Assembly (NCBI GenBank): GCA_958450365.1
Contig: CAUEEP010000937.1
Coordinates: forward strand, 1,922,501 to 1,986,500
Origin: Mesorhabditis belari
Lineage: Eukaryota; Nematoda; Chromadorea; Rhabditida; Rhabditidae
Direction of reading: 5' to 3'
Length of the DNA stretch: 64,000 bases
Shown here: positions 24,931 through 34,589 of the stretch, one piece after another
Layout: each line of letters opens with the position of its first letter
Position numbering within the stretch: the stretch's first letter is position 1
Notes under the pieces: generated by a model
Told to the model about the DNA's origin: nothing
The model's input: the letters and a program-made list of their open reading frames with translations, nothing else
The model's database searches: none
Made by a program: the position numbers and the translations under genes

Positions 24931-27814
24931 CTTGATTCAGGAGAAAATCCTCTCATCGAAGCGTCGTGTGACTCGAATGTTGATGACAATTGTTGTTTTA
25001 TTCGCTATTTGTTGGACACCCAATTACCTCTTTTGGTTGATCGTTCGATTCTGTGATCTTTTTGTGAGTTCATTTTTAGCTAAATCTGTTAATACAAGAG
25101 TTGATACAAGCTCGTTACATGAATGAAAAACATTACATTTCTTTTTGCTAACTCAAATCTCTGAAACCTAAGAGCTGAGTGTAAAGGATAGAGCGTGTTC
25201 TAGTAAAAGATAGAGCTAGTAAAGGATAGAGTGTGTTCCTTGCGAGTAAGAGTAAGTAATGACTCGAGTCAAAGTTGCATGAGTAATTCTTACTCGATTA
25301 ATCGACGTTTTTGGTCGAGCAACTACGAGTAATCCTCTTTACACGTTGAGTAAATTTGAATATCTTTGTATTTGAAGGGATTTCCGACCAAATCAGTTAA
25401 AAGGCTGAATATCTTTAACAAGATTCGTATATAAGACGTCGCTGGTGATTTTTTAGCCGTAGCCCAGCTACGTGAATTTTTTGCAATCAAAATGCAAAAT
25501 CAAAGGATTTTTCTACTTTTTCCAAGCCTCTCTCTTTCTATCTTTGATAGCTCTTTGTGCTGCGAGTAGTGGATGAGGTGTGTGAACAGATTTCAGAGTC
25601 AATAACTGTTGAAATGTGTTCCTCGCGAGTAAGTAATTACTTGAATAAAGTTTGCATGAGTAGTCGATTAATCGACGATTAATTCCTACTCGATTAATCA
25701 AGCTTTTGGTCGAGTAGCTACGAGTAATTGTAATAGTAATCATTTAAATAATCAACTACTGAATACACGTCGAGTAAATTGAATATCTTTATATTTGAAG
25801 GGATTTGCCACCAAATCAGTTAAACGATTGAATATCTTTAAAAAGATTCGTATATAAGCCGGCGCTCGTGCGTTTTTTGCAATAACGCTAAAAATTTTTC
25901 GCTAAAAGTACGCTAATTTTTCCTAAGTGTTCGTTTTAACTCAACCTCAACTTTAACTGTGAAAAGTGTTCGTTTTTACTCGTGAGGAACACACTCTAGT
26001 CAAGGATGCAGCTAGCAAAGCTTTGGATAGCCTTTGTATTAAAATATTATCTTAAAATATTATCTAAAATATTATTTTAAAGTATTAAAATACCTTTATT
26101 GCGTATATAAAAATTGCTTTATTGAAATATATTAGTCTTTTCGTCTTTTCGAAGTCCAGAAAGTCTTTTCGAAGTCCAGAAAGTCTTTTCGAAGTTCAGA
26201 AAGTCTTTTCGAAGTCCAGAAAGTCTTTTCGAAGTCCAGAAAGTCTTTTCGAAGTTCAGAAAGTCTTTTCGAAGTCCAGAAAGTCTTTTCGAAGTCCAGA
26301 AAGTCTTTTCGAAGTCCAGAAAGTCTTTTCGAAGTCTAGAAAGTCCTTTCGAAGTCCAGAAAGTCTTTTCGAAGTCCAGAAAGTCTTTTCGAAGCCCAGA
26401 AAGTCTTTTCAAAGTCCAGAAAGTCTTTTCGAAGTCCAGAAAGTCTTTTCGTTCCTTTTCATTCGGTGAAGATCACAATTGAAAAACGAACTGAATCAAT
26501 TGAACTGTTTCAACAATTGAACTACGGTTGTTTCACTTCTGTAAGATGGAAAGTTGCGTAGTCACTTACTAAGTGACTATTCGTCTGACACAGATCAAAT
26601 ATATAGATAGATCAGATCAGATATACTTGCAAAAGTTCCAAAAAAATGTTCTTGATCATCTTGAAGACTTGCAAAGTCATGGTCAGACAAAGCCAGACTT
26701 GGAAAGTCATGGCCAGACAAAGCCAGACATGCAAAGTCATGGCCAGACAAAGGCCAGACATGCAAAGTCATGGCCAGGCAAAGGCCAGACATGCAAAGCC
26801 ACAAAATACGTTTGTTTTCTAAATGCAAATCATTAGAAAGACGAATTATTCTAAAAACAAAAAGCCTTTCAGCCTAATACAAAAGTTTTTAGGATGCCGA
26901 AGTGTTCAACAACACATTGAACAGCGTTTTGACCACACTGACATACGTCTCTTCTTGCACAAATCCAATCACGTATTGCTTTATGAATAAAAGCTTTCGG
27001 CACTCGTTGCTTTCCGTTTGTAGAAGAAAGGTGAATGTTTTGCTCATTAAAAACTCAAGAATCAAGACTAAAGAAAGAAAACTAAAGATTACTAAAGAAT
27101 TACTCAAAGATTTTATATTTAAATCAATTCTATGACCATTTCAGACTCATTCCCATTCTCCGAAACGTTTCGTTTTAAAGGGATCGAATTCGGAAAGGCC
27201 TTGCTCACCAAGGATAAACAATAACAACAATAATCTTCTGCCATTGATTAAAGTGAATCATTTTATCATTTTATCATTATTTTAACATTATTTTAACATT
27301 ATTTTAACATTATTTTATCAATCATTTTATCAATTACTACTCTCAAAATCGATAATATTAAATTCTTCTTAATATTTTGTGCTTAAAAACTGCGGCATAG
27401 CTTTTCCAGTGCACTGAATTCTTTGAATTCCAATGAATTCTTTGTTTTCTTGTCGTGAGAAAGCAAAGAATGAGATGAGAAAGCAAAGAATGAGATGGGA
27501 AAGCAAAGAATTAAGTGCACTAGGAAGTTTGTGCTTACAAATTTAAGCTCAAAGTACAAGCAAAGTACAAGCAAAGTATAAGCAAAGTATAAGCAAAGTA
27601 CAAGCAAAGTACAAGCTTAGGCTTAGGCTTGGGCTTAGTGCTAAGGCTTAGGCTTAGGCTTAGGCTTAGGCTTAGGCTTAGGCAAGCAAAGTACAAGCAA
27701 AGCTTCTCTCTGAGCAAAATCTCTATCAAATCTCTATCAAATCCCTATCAAAATCTCTTCTTTCAGGTGGATATGGTCGAAGTGAATGGGAATTCTCACG
27801 CATCAGTTCATTGA
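16044..27814 (+). CDS. Neuropeptide GPCR, cholecystokinin/gastrin-receptor-like
   Basis: Twelve exons join with consistent phase: 16044-16243, 16385-16479, 16725-16822, 18365-18459, 20556-20625, 20797-20935, 22365-22468, 23669-23763, 24249-24321, 24941-25063, 26893-27030, 27767-27814 (1278 nt, 425 aa). Rhodopsin-family hallmarks: TM1 GNTVV, TM2 NLAVADLLR, TM3 Cys in MMCHLVAF, ERY in IAIERYYAICRPL (in place of DRY), ECL2 Cys in GVWTCNP, TM6 FAICWTPNY, TM7 SSCTNPITYCFMNKSFR, then a short tail. Intracellular loop 3 is long and polar with a KKKK patch. The TM7 SSCxNPxxYCFMNK block is most like CCK/gastrin receptors. It should act at the plasma membrane through G proteins; the ligand is not determinable. 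The start follows TTTCAG directly, so the leader may be trans-spliced. Introns are packed with transposon relics. Confidence 0.88.
16845..16908. repeat. (GAAA)n in receptor intron 3
   Basis: Microsatellite close to the donor site. Confidence 0.9.
16918..17315. repeat. Direct duplication in receptor intron 3
   Basis: A block beginning GTTTAACCCAATCCAA and ending ACCGAGCACGATATTTT occurs twice, at about 16918-17066 and 17179-17315. Confidence 0.75.
17628..18025. mobile_element. Palindromic MITE in receptor intron 3
   Basis: The left arm CATGCTTTGAAGGCGTATAAC is inverted at about 17945-17962, with GATACCAAATAG inside. The first 35 bases of the arm are repeated once more at 17984-18020. Confidence 0.7.
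18483..19005. mobile_element. mariner-type MITE with TA duplication
   Basis: 523 bp, TIR TTAGGTTGATGCAAAAGTC at least 35 bp long and near perfect, TA on both sides. No transposase remnant seen. It lies in receptor intron 4, 9 bp from the next element. Confidence 0.85.
19015..19533. mobile_element. mariner-type MITE with TA duplication
   Basis: 519 bp, TIR TTGGGTTGGGGAGAATGAGT... against its complement, TA on both sides. Non-coding. Different TIR family from its neighbour. Confidence 0.85.
19566..20510. mobile_element. mariner-like element A, defective
   Basis: 945 bp, TIR TTAGGTGTGTGAAAAAG, TA duplications (19564-19565, 20511-20512), in receptor intron 4. The same TIR bounds element B at 42617-43186 in the palindrome. 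Confidence 0.92.
19680..20470 (-). pseudogene. mariner transposase, N-terminally truncated
   Basis: In order: DQIRRGLLENPRS (end of the helix-turn-helix region), IVRCDEKWVDYDN (first Asp block, DEKW), KPPSLVDCTWYYAH (altered LVDxxG block), LLHDNARPH (second Asp) and HPPYSPDLSPSDYYLF (third Asp). Frame breaks near 19976 and 20090 separate the pieces, and the DNA-binding N-terminus is largely deleted. Family: mariner DD34D. Confidence 0.85.
20698..20788. repeat. AATCAAAGCATCT-type short repeats
   Basis: Six to seven imperfect 13-bp units just before receptor exon 6. Confidence 0.75.
21005..21410. repeat. 20-bp minisatellite TCTAGCTTCTTTAGACAAGC
   Basis: About 16 copies, with shorter and more diverged units at the left, in receptor intron 6. 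Confidence 0.93.
21830..22262. mobile_element. Palindromic MITE with about 190-bp arms
   Basis: The left arm (AAACATCTGTCGATACTTTTCTCC... to ...TATAATATCCACG) is inverted at 22078-22262. GAATGATACCAAAAT occurs twice per arm. It explains the similar 94- and 61-aa frames on opposite strands. Confidence 0.8.
22486..22727. mobile_element. TIR MITE (CACTGGACAATGAAATAT family), copy 1
   Basis: ACTGGACAATGAAATAT ends inverted at 22710-22727. The inner arms GATCGTCACTTTCGCGCGTCT are also inverted. Confidence 0.8.
22849..23070 (-). pseudogene. ERGIC-53-type L-type lectin exon pair (gene fragment)
   Basis: Two exons, 22944-23070 and 22849-22898, separated by a 45-bp GT...TTTTTTAG intron, join in phase to 59 residues. 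The reading contains SGQGRIGADGMGFWYT, GPVFGANDFWTGM and FDSFDNDG, the conserved core of legume-type (L-type) lectin domains of ERGIC-53/LMAN cargo receptors. An acceptor (ATTTCAG) precedes and a donor (GTAAGT) follows, so splice sites are preserved, but no other lectin exon is visible nearby. It is antisense in receptor intron 7, between two copies of the same MITE family, and looks like a transduplicated fragment. Confidence 0.72.
23121..23535. mobile_element. TIR MITE (same family), copies 2 and 3 in tandem
   Basis: Two head-to-tail copies share the internal junction GATCTGGACAATGAAATATC near 23312. The outer ends are CACTGGACAATG and CATTGTCCAGTAG. Confidence 0.8.
23820..23915. repeat. 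Short fold-back element (GTGCACTGA family)
   Basis: ACACCCTTTGCGGTGCACTGA faces inverted GAGTGCACCAAAGGTGT about 60 bp away. Same family as 32427-32515 and 59274-59812. Confidence 0.55.
24120..24250. repeat. ACTGGAAATT-type short tandem repeats
   Basis: Irregular units ending a few bases before receptor exon 9. Confidence 0.8.
24420..24820. mobile_element. Palindromic MITE (AACGTTTTTCAAA family)
   Basis: Arms of GACAATCTACGAATTTCG...AACTTGACTGG...AAGGTTGAATTTCC are inverted around about 24715. Related copies lie at 18045-18140, 29155-29250 and 30031-30240. Confidence 0.7.
24899..24932. repeat. (TGAT)n beside the exon 10 acceptor
   Basis: Microsatellite ending 8 bp before exon 10 of the receptor. 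Confidence 0.85.
25190..25995. repeat. Two diverged direct copies of an about 240-bp repeat
   Basis: GTTCCTTGCGAGTAAG...ACGAGTAAT...CACGTTGAGTAAATTTGAATATCTTT...AGATTCGTATATAAG occurs at about 25233-25450 and 25617-25870. An inverted GTTTTTACTCGTGAGGAACACAC ends the block, suggesting one element with a duplicated interior. Confidence 0.65.
26146..26450. repeat. 20-bp minisatellite AAGTCTTTTCGAAGTCCAGA, about 15 copies
   Basis: Near-perfect array in receptor intron 10. Frames on both strands are artefacts. Confidence 0.95.
26674..26800. repeat. About 30-bp repeat GCAAAGTCATGGCCAGACAAAGCCAGACAT
   Basis: Four imperfect copies, receptor intron 10. Confidence 0.85.
27384..27545. repeat. Fold-back element (GTGCACT family) in receptor intron 11
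   Basis: CAGTGCACTGAATTC on the left and inverted AAGTGCACTAGGAAGTTTGTGCTTAC on the right. Confidence 0.5.
27614..27684. repeat. Interstitial telomere-like array (TTAGGC)n
   Basis: About 11 units, some perfect, preceded by a CAAAGTACAAG/CAAAGTATAAG array (27545-27612). It lies 80 bp before the last receptor exon. Confidence 0.88.
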
Positions 27815-28512
27815 TTCATTATTTTTGTGCTTCTTGGTCAGCCTTTATACAACATTGAAACAAATTGAGATTTGATTTTTTTAAGGCTTTTTTTTGTGTG
27901 CTTACTGTGAGACTTGGAAACTTTTGGAAACTAGCGGAATCAGCGTGAAATTCTGCATTGAATAGTTTATGACTTATCTCATTTGACCACATCCTAATGT
28001 TTCAATGGCTAATAAAGCCAAGCTAGTCCCAGACCAGGTTGGTAGCCCTACAAGCCCGGCTACCGTAGCCCAGCCTAAAACCTCGGCTACCGTAGCCCAA
28101 CCTACATCTTCAAGCCACAGCTTTAATCTAGATCTTTCTATTTCTAAGTGATGTACACTGATTAAGCTATCTACTTGGATTACCGTAAAAGCGACTAATT
28201 GGGTCACGATTACGGTGGCACGTTTTAAAGCGCTTGTCCAAGTCAGTCGGAGTTCAGGAAAGTTCGCAAGACCCCAAAATGATCAAAATCTTTGAATCTG
28301 TATAATTTGTATTCAAATCGAAGCTCATTGCAGTATAAAATCGCAATTGTTTTTCCGTGTAAAATTTTCTGTCAATAACTTCCTCAATACTCCCCCCCAG
28401 AAACTGGTAGAAAAGAAACAGGTCGGCTCGATCTCTGAAATAAAACATTTCCACGGGTAACTTGTAAATTTATGTTTTTTTTTCAATGAAGCTTTTTGAA
28501 TAAAACTTTTAT
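27815..28512. other. Intergenic between receptor and Pmp3 genes
   Basis: Two GGCTACCGTAGCCCAGCCTA-type units at 28057-28110, otherwise nothing recognisable. The two genes converge here. Confidence 0.45.
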
Positions 28513-28893
28513 GCGACAAATGCGACCTTTTTTTTGCGCGCCTGGACATTTGCGCACCTTTTTTTTGCCTTAGGCAAGACCGTAGAGCTTCGAAAATATT
28601 TCCATATAAGGGAATCGTATGCGTAGATTCCGAATTTCGAAAAATCAGACCTCGCTGACACGTCAAATTTGGGCTAAAAGGCAAAAACTACGCAACTTAA
28701 CGCTTTTCCGCAGTTTTTGCCTTTTAACCCAAATTTGACGTGTCAACGAGGTCTGATTTGTCGAAATTCGGAATCTACGCATACGATTCCCTTCTATGGA
28801 AACATTTTTGAAGCTCTACGGCCTTGCCTAAGGCCTTTTCCAACAAAACAAGGTGCGCAAATGTCCAGGTTTGTAATCAAGGTCGCATTTGTC
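28513..28893. mobile_element. Palindromic MITE with about 170-bp arms
   Basis: Arms (GCGACAAATGCGACC...GTATGCGTAGATTCCGAATTTCG...CGTCAAATTTGGG) meet near 28697. The right arm lacks the poly-T insertions of the left. Confidence 0.8.
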
Positions 28894-29092
28894 CCACCCC
28901 AAACTTTTTGAATAAAACTTTTCCTTAATCTTTTATTACGTCTTTTTATACGTTGAGTATCATGAAAATCACATATGAAAATGGAAAAAAAAGCAGCGAA
29001 TTGGTCATAAACACGTATTTTGAAGAGAAAGCAACTCGTTTTTTTTCTGATTTCGTTTTTTTTGAAAGGCTTTAAGTTAAGCAAAAGGAAAT

Positions 29093-31497
29093 CTAGGCAA
29101 TGATGTGCTCGGTGGGTTGTCGGAAGAAACAGTACCTGAAAATGGTTTCAGATTTGACAAGTTTTGTTGATTTTCGAATTTTCTATCGAATGAAAGGAAA
29201 TTCAACGTTTTTCAAAGAAACCCAGGTCCATTTGCCATTGGCAATCTATTGGGTTGTCCAGTTATGAGAAAAATCCAGCTTCTAGAAGAAAGCTTCTATA
29301 GGAAAGCTTCTATAGGAAAGCTTCTATAGGAAAGCTTCTATAGGAAAGTTTCTACAAGAAAGCTTCTACAGGAAAGCTTCTATAGGAAAGCTTCTATAGG
29401 AAAGCTTCTATAGGAAAGTTTCTATAAGAAAGCTTCTATAGGAAAGCTTCTATTGGGTTGTCCAGTTATGAATGCGCGTTTTTTTTACTATTTTGCAAAT
29501 TTCTCAAGAATACCGAAATCAAGAAAAAGATATTTATGAGTATTATTCGAAAGCTGAAGATCTCCTCTACATTTTGATATAAAAAGTTTTTGAATTTTGT
29601 TCAGCTTTTGGGCCAATTGACTGCACAAAAGAAGAGGTGGCCAAAAAATGGAAGGGTGCCTTTGGATCAAGTTTTGGCTCCGCTCAAATTGAGTTTTTGA
29701 TGTTTGACCAATAGATATATCAATACAACTTTTTTTTTAATATAACAGTTTCAGAGCATCTTTACTTTTCTTTTCTTTTCTGGGCGCTTATTTTACACCA
29801 TAAAATTTGAGGAATAGCTAAGCTGGAATGGGTTTTTTTTTCGAAAACGACCTCTCCCTTTGTGCAGTCAATTTTCCAAAAAGTTGAATGAATTCAAGAA
29901 GTTTTTTATTCCAAAATGTAGAGGATATCTTCAGCTTTCGAATAATATATAACACTCATATAGATCTGTTCGATATCTTGAGAAATTTACAAAATAGTAA
30001 AAACGCGCATTCATAACTGGACAACCCAATATGAATTTTGCTCGTATCTTCCCCGGATTTGTTTGAAAAACGTTGAATTTGCTTTTATTCGACTCGAGAA
30101 CAAATTTTCTATCGAATGAAAGGAAATTCAACGTTTTTCAAAGAAACCCAGTCAAGTTACGAACAAAATTCGTAGATTGTCAAAGAAATGGACCGAAAAG
30201 GGGGGGGTTAACGGGGGGGCGGGGAAAGCCGATTTTTTTTTTTTTTTTTCTGCGGGGGTGGTCTGTTTTTTTCCCGCCCCTTCCTTTTCGCGGAGTTAGC
30301 CTGTCTGGTGGCAGCCTTATATACCCAAAACGTTTTCAGGGAATTCCTTGCAAGCTATTCAAGAAAAACTAAAAGCGGATTTGGAATTCTGATGAAAAAC
30401 TGAACAAGATAGGATTCGTTTCTTTTCAAATTCGACCTTAAGTTGGCGATCTTTCCTAGTAAGGTCACTGTTTTTGTGTCACTTTGGCAAGGTGCTTTTG
30501 AAAGGTGTTTTTCGTGATTCTTCACTCACCAAATTGCGTGCAGAGTGGCAGGGAAGATGAAGAAAAGCATCAAAAATAGAGAGATGATCACATGCACATT
30601 GCATTGATTCGCTTGAACGGCGACAGCGGCTGGCTGAAATTTTTTGTGTTCATTGTACAGAATATTGATGCGTACTGTACATGGTACTGATACGTATTTC
30701 TCAGTCTTGGAAGCTTTAGGAGGCTTTAGGAGGCTTTAGAAAGCTTTAGGAGGCTTTAGGAAGCTTTAGGAGGCTTTAGGAAGCTTTAGGAAGCACTAGG
30801 AGGCTTTAGGAAGCTTTAGGAGGCTTTAGGAAGCTTTAGAAGGCTTTAGGAAGCTTTAGGAAGCACTAGGAGGCTTTAGGAAGCTTTAGGAGGCTTTAGG
30901 AAGCTTTGGGAGGCTTTAGAAGGCTTTGGGAGGCTTTAGAAGGCTTTAGGAGGCTTTAGGAAGCTTTAGGAGGCTTTAGGAAGCTTTGGGAGGCTTTAGA
31001 AGGCTTTAGGAGGCTTTAGGAAGCTTTAGGAGGCTTTAGGAAGCTTTGGGAGGCTTTAGGAGGCTTTAGGAGGCTTTAGGAAGCTTTAGGAGGCTTTAGG
31101 AAGCTTTAGGAGGCTTTAGGAAGCTTTAGGAAGCTCTAGGAGGCTTTAGGAAGCTTTAGGAGGCTTTAGGAAGCTGACAGAATTGAGTGCTAAGCGTTTT
31201 CACTTCTTTTTTTGCGCTGTTGCTTTGCTTTAAAGAAAAAGATTGCGCGCATAAAGTTCCGTTTGTAATCAGTAAATTCAGTAAATCAGTAAACCTCAAT
31301 CTCAATCTCAATCAGTAAATTCTACTTTTGTAAAACTGTCAATTTGTCAACCATTTCCGATGACTTACCGGGAAAATGGCGATGAGCACAATGAGGACCA
31401 CAATTTTACACCACTCATCTCTCGTTCGGTTGTCGATCACAAAAACTTGCCCATGCGACGAAACATCGACCGGAGGACCGCCGACTTTTTCCGACAT
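29093..31497 (-). CDS. Pmp3/UPF0057 family small membrane proteolipid
   Basis: Three exons join in phase: 31497-31369, 30633-30530, 29135-29093 (276 nt, 91 aa), with donors GTAAGT and GTGAGT and acceptors TTTCAG. A polar N-terminus of about 30 residues is followed by two hydrophobic helices: IVVLIVLIAIFPPAAVAVQ, with the Pro-Pro that ends helix 1 in this family, and VIISLFLMLFFIFPATLHAIW, matching the family's ending FxPGxxHA(I/L)W/Y. The tail is YCFFRQPTEHIIA. Family members are about 55-90 aa, act in the plasma membrane and influence membrane potential and salt tolerance in yeast and plants; the nematode role is unknown. Intron 1 holds a minisatellite and intron 2 a TIR element and a G-rich anomaly. 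Confidence 0.88.
29275..29450. repeat. 15-bp minisatellite AGCTTCTATAGGAAA, about 12 copies
   Basis: Inverted version of the 4977-5168 array. It lies between a solo terminus (29249-29268) and a complete copy (29453-30029) of the same TIR element. Confidence 0.9.
29453..30029. mobile_element. mariner-type MITE with TA duplication
   Basis: 577 bp. TIR TTGGGTTGTCCAGTTATGAA... against its complement at 30000-30029, TA on both sides. The same terminus occurs alone at 29249-29268. It lies in Pmp3 intron 2. Confidence 0.87.
30031..30178. mobile_element. Palindromic MITE (AACGTTTTTCAAA family)
   Basis: GAATTTTGCTCGTA...AACGTTGAATTTGC is inverted at about 30115-30178. Abuts the TIR element. Confidence 0.65.
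30194..30300. other. G/T homopolymer-rich stretch, possible consensus error
   Basis: Runs of 8 G, 7 G and 18 T lie where the homologous MITE at 24540-24640 has ordinary mixed sequence. The order of landmark bases (GGACCGAAAA, GTTAAC, AAAGCCGATTTTTT) is conserved around the runs. Confidence 0.5.
30715..31175. repeat. 10-bp minisatellite AGGCTTTAGG/AAGCTTTAGG, about 45 copies
   Basis: Two alternating unit types in a 460-bp array filling most of Pmp3 intron 1. Confidence 0.95.
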
Positions 31498-31574
31498 TAT
31501 CTAAATAGAAAAATTTTAAAGCTAGCACTAGTTAAAAACTTTTTTAAAAAAAAGCAAAAGAAAAAGCTAGAGTG

Positions 31575-31645
31575 AGGAGCGAACTTGTGAGGTTTTGCTC
31601 TGGAAACGAGCGCTCTACCATTTGCTCTACCACTACCACGCCTAC
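31575..31645 (-). tRNA. Weak tRNA-like sequence
   Basis: The reverse strand reads GTGGTAGAGC...GGTAGAGCGCTCGTTTCCAG with a box B-like AAGTTCGCTCC. A-box spacing and stems are poor. Tentative; possibly a decayed tRNA or SINE head beside the following array. Confidence 0.25.
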
Positions 31646-31654
31646 AATGATCCG

Positions 31655-32012
31655 CAAGGAGCCCAATGGTCTACAAGGAGGCCAATGGCCCGCAAGGAGG
31701 CCAATGGTCTACAAGGAGACCAATGGTCTACAAGGAGGCCAATGGTCCGCAAGGAGGCCAATGGTCTACAAGGAGGCCAATGGCTTGCAAGGAGGCCAAT
31801 GGCTTACAAAGAGGCCAATGGCCTGCAAGGAGGCCAATGGTCCGCAAGGAGGCCAATGGTCTACAAGGAGGCCAATGGTCTACAAGAAGGTCAATGGCTT
31901 ACAAGGAGGCCAATGGCCCGCAAGAAGGCCAATGGTCCGCAAGGAGGCCAATGGTCTACAAGGAGGCCAATGGCTTACAAGGGGGCCAATGGTCCACAAG
32001 GAGGCCGCTAAG
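31655..32012. repeat. 19-bp minisatellite AATGGTCTACAAGGAGGCC, about 19 copies
   Basis: As 19 is not a multiple of three, the array opens all three + frames (161, 138 and 126 aa). They are artefacts. Confidence 0.95.
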
Positions 32013-32281
32013 ACCTCACCAAATGGCCACTTCTTCAGGGTCCTAACAAAACTTTAGACACTTATAACTCCTGACAGATTGTCATTTAGCAGAAACGGAA
32101 TCTATATTCGGAATCAGCATCAAATTCTGCGTCGAATGGAATCGGTTTCATAGCATTTAGCCGGCTCCTTTCCTTCTTAGAAACAAAAAGAATTGACTGT
32201 ACTTGCTTAAGCGCCTCTTATCACTTTGCTCTTCGTTTTTAAAAAAGGACGAATGATTTAGCGGGGAAATGAGTGATTCAG

Positions 32282-32515
32282 CACGCCAGAAAGGGTGTGT
32301 TTACACTTTTTGAACACACAGTCCAACCGTAGCACTTTGAGTTGACTATAAGTGTGCCAAGAGGCAGAAATGATTACTTGAGAGTACAAAGTATTTGATT
32401 TTTTCGGTGTACTTTGAGCTCTCTTTTAAATACACCCTTCCTGGTGCACTGAATAGATGGAAAAGAGATGGAAAATGAATGAAGAGAATGTGCACCAGAA
32501 AGAATGCGTTTACAG
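32282..32515. repeat. Fold-back elements of the GTAAACGCAT...GTGCACTGA family
   Basis: Inverted CCAGAAAGGGTGTGTTTACAC at 32285-32307. Then a facing pair: TACACCCTTCCTGGTGCACTG (32430) and GTGCACCAGAAAGAATGCGTTTAC (32490-32514), 35 bp apart. Confidence 0.6.
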
Positions 32516-32965
32516 GCAAAAAGCTTGCCCTAGAAAACGATTTTAACAATTGCAAAGGTTCAAAAAAGGTAAAGGGTCTTAAAAAAGGTAAAAATTCAAA
32601 GTTAAACGTTCAAAAGAAGAAAGAAATGGAGGGAATGCTCATTTTCAAACCCCCTTTCCTTTTACGAGGATTTTCCCTCCCACCTTTGTCTTTCTTTCGT
32701 TTAAGTTGACTCATTTTGTGGATCCTCCATTTCTTTTTCTTCGTTTCTTCGTTTGTCATTGGGAAAATGACCTTGTTTTCTTTTTCTTTCAACCAAACTC
32801 TTTCTGAAAATTTCTCTCTTAAATTTTTGAATACTCACTAAGAAAGGTCAGTGAATTCAAATTTTGCAAAACGATTTCAAAACGAAACTAGCTAGCCTAT
32901 CTTGTTCAGCTTTTCCCGGGGATTTCACACTTATAATTAGAAGAATAGCTTGAGAAACGGGTTGC
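32516..32965. other. No supported gene
   Basis: AT-rich; opposite-strand frames at 32479-32792 are low complexity. Confidence 0.4.
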
Positions 32966-32967
32966 TA

Positions 32968-33938
32968 ATAGTATAAGGATTAAGAGTATAAGGATTAAGA
33001 GTATAAGCATTAAGAGTATAAGCATTAAGAGTATAAGCATTAAGAGTATAAGGATTAAGAGTATAAGGATTAAGAGTATAAGCATTAATAGTATAAGCAT
33101 TAAGAGTATAAGGATTAAGAGTATAAGCATTAAGAGTATAAGGATTAAGAGTGTAAGCATTAAGAGTATAAGCATTAAGAGTATAAGGATTAAGAGTGTA
33201 AGCATTAAGAGTATAAGCATTAAGAGTATAAGGATTAAGAGTATAAGCATTAAGAGTATAAGGATTAAGAGTATAAGGATTAAGAGTATAAGGATTAAGA
33301 GTATAAGGATTAAGAGTATAAGCATTAATAGTATAAGCATTAAGAGTATAAGCATTAAGAGTATAAGGATTAAGAGTATAAGCATTAAGAGTATAAGGAT
33401 TAAGAGTATAAGCATTAATAGTATAAGCATTAAGAGTATAAGCATTAAGAGTATAAGGATTAAGAGTATAAGCATTAAGAGTATAAGGATTAAGAGTATA
33501 GCATTAAGAGTATAGCATTAAGAGTATAAGGATTAAGAGTATACATTAAGAGTATAAGGATTAAGAGTATAAGGATTAAGAGTATAAGGATTAAGAGTAT
33601 AAGGATTAAGAGTATAAGCATTAATAGTATACATTAAGAGTATAAGCATTAAGAGTATAAGGATTAAGGTATAGCATTAAGAGTATAAGGATTAAGAGTA
33701 TAAGCATTAATAGTATAAGCATTAAGAGTATAAGCATTAAGAGTATAAGGATTAAGAGTATAAGCATTAAGAGTATAAGGATTAAGAGTATAAGCATTAA
33801 TAGTATAAGCATTAAGAGTATAAGCATTAAGAGTATAAGGATTAAGAGTATAAGCATTAAGAGTATAAGGATTAAGAGTATAAGCATTAATACTATAAAC
33901 ATTAATAGTATAAGCATTAATAGTATAAACATTAATAG
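32968..33938. repeat. 15-bp minisatellite TAAGCATTAAGAGTA, about 64 copies
   Basis: Longest array in the window. Two main variants (AAGGATTAAGAGTAT, AAGCATTAAGAGTAT) recur in higher-order patterns. Leu/Ile/Met- and Asn/Ala/Tyr-repeat frames are artefacts. Confidence 0.97.
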
Positions 33939-34589
33939 GTAAAAGTAGAAACATTTCAGTTTAAAAGTCAGCTAAGATCAATATCAAAAATTTGGTATTG
34001 CTCTTGAGCTAAGAGCTTGAGCTTAGGATAAATATTAAACATTTCTAGAGGTCGTTTCTGGAGATCGATTGGTTTAAACTTTTTTGCAATTGATAGCCTG
34101 TAATTGATATTTGTAAAGCTGTAAATGCTTAAGAAAACTCTTCAACTTGACCTTAGACAAGTGAAAACTGATTTGTTAGGTTACTTTAGCTTCAATTCAC
34201 TTTAAAAAAAAACCTGGTTTGTTTAGCCGAATTTAGGAGAATGAAAGCATAAAATTCTAGCATAAAATTCAGAAAAAACAAAAAACTATTCAAAGTTTTA
34301 CAGCGCTTAGACTGTACAACATAAAAATCGACTGTAAACAAGAAATAAACCCGAATTTCATAAACTTTTTCTCCAAAACACAAGAGGACACGAAAAAATG
34401 AGTCATTTCCGCGTGAAAAATTTTCATTTCAGCGCTTTTTGTTTCATTTCAACAGATTGTGAGTCATTTTTGGGATGAGAATTGCCATTTTTATATTGAA
34501 ATAAATAAAAAATAGCTTTTTGAAAAGATTCTAAAAGCTTTAAGTATTCAAAATTGATACTTAGTTAACTTTTTATTGCGTTGAACTTT
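33939..34589. other. No supported gene
   Basis: AT-rich, nothing recognised. Confidence 0.45.

Noticed and set aside
31572..32057. Three overlapping 126-161 aa proteins
   Set aside because: Products of a 19-bp minisatellite in three frames.
32906..33932. Leu/Ile-rich membrane proteins on -
   Set aside because: Readings of the 15-bp minisatellite; composition follows the repeat.
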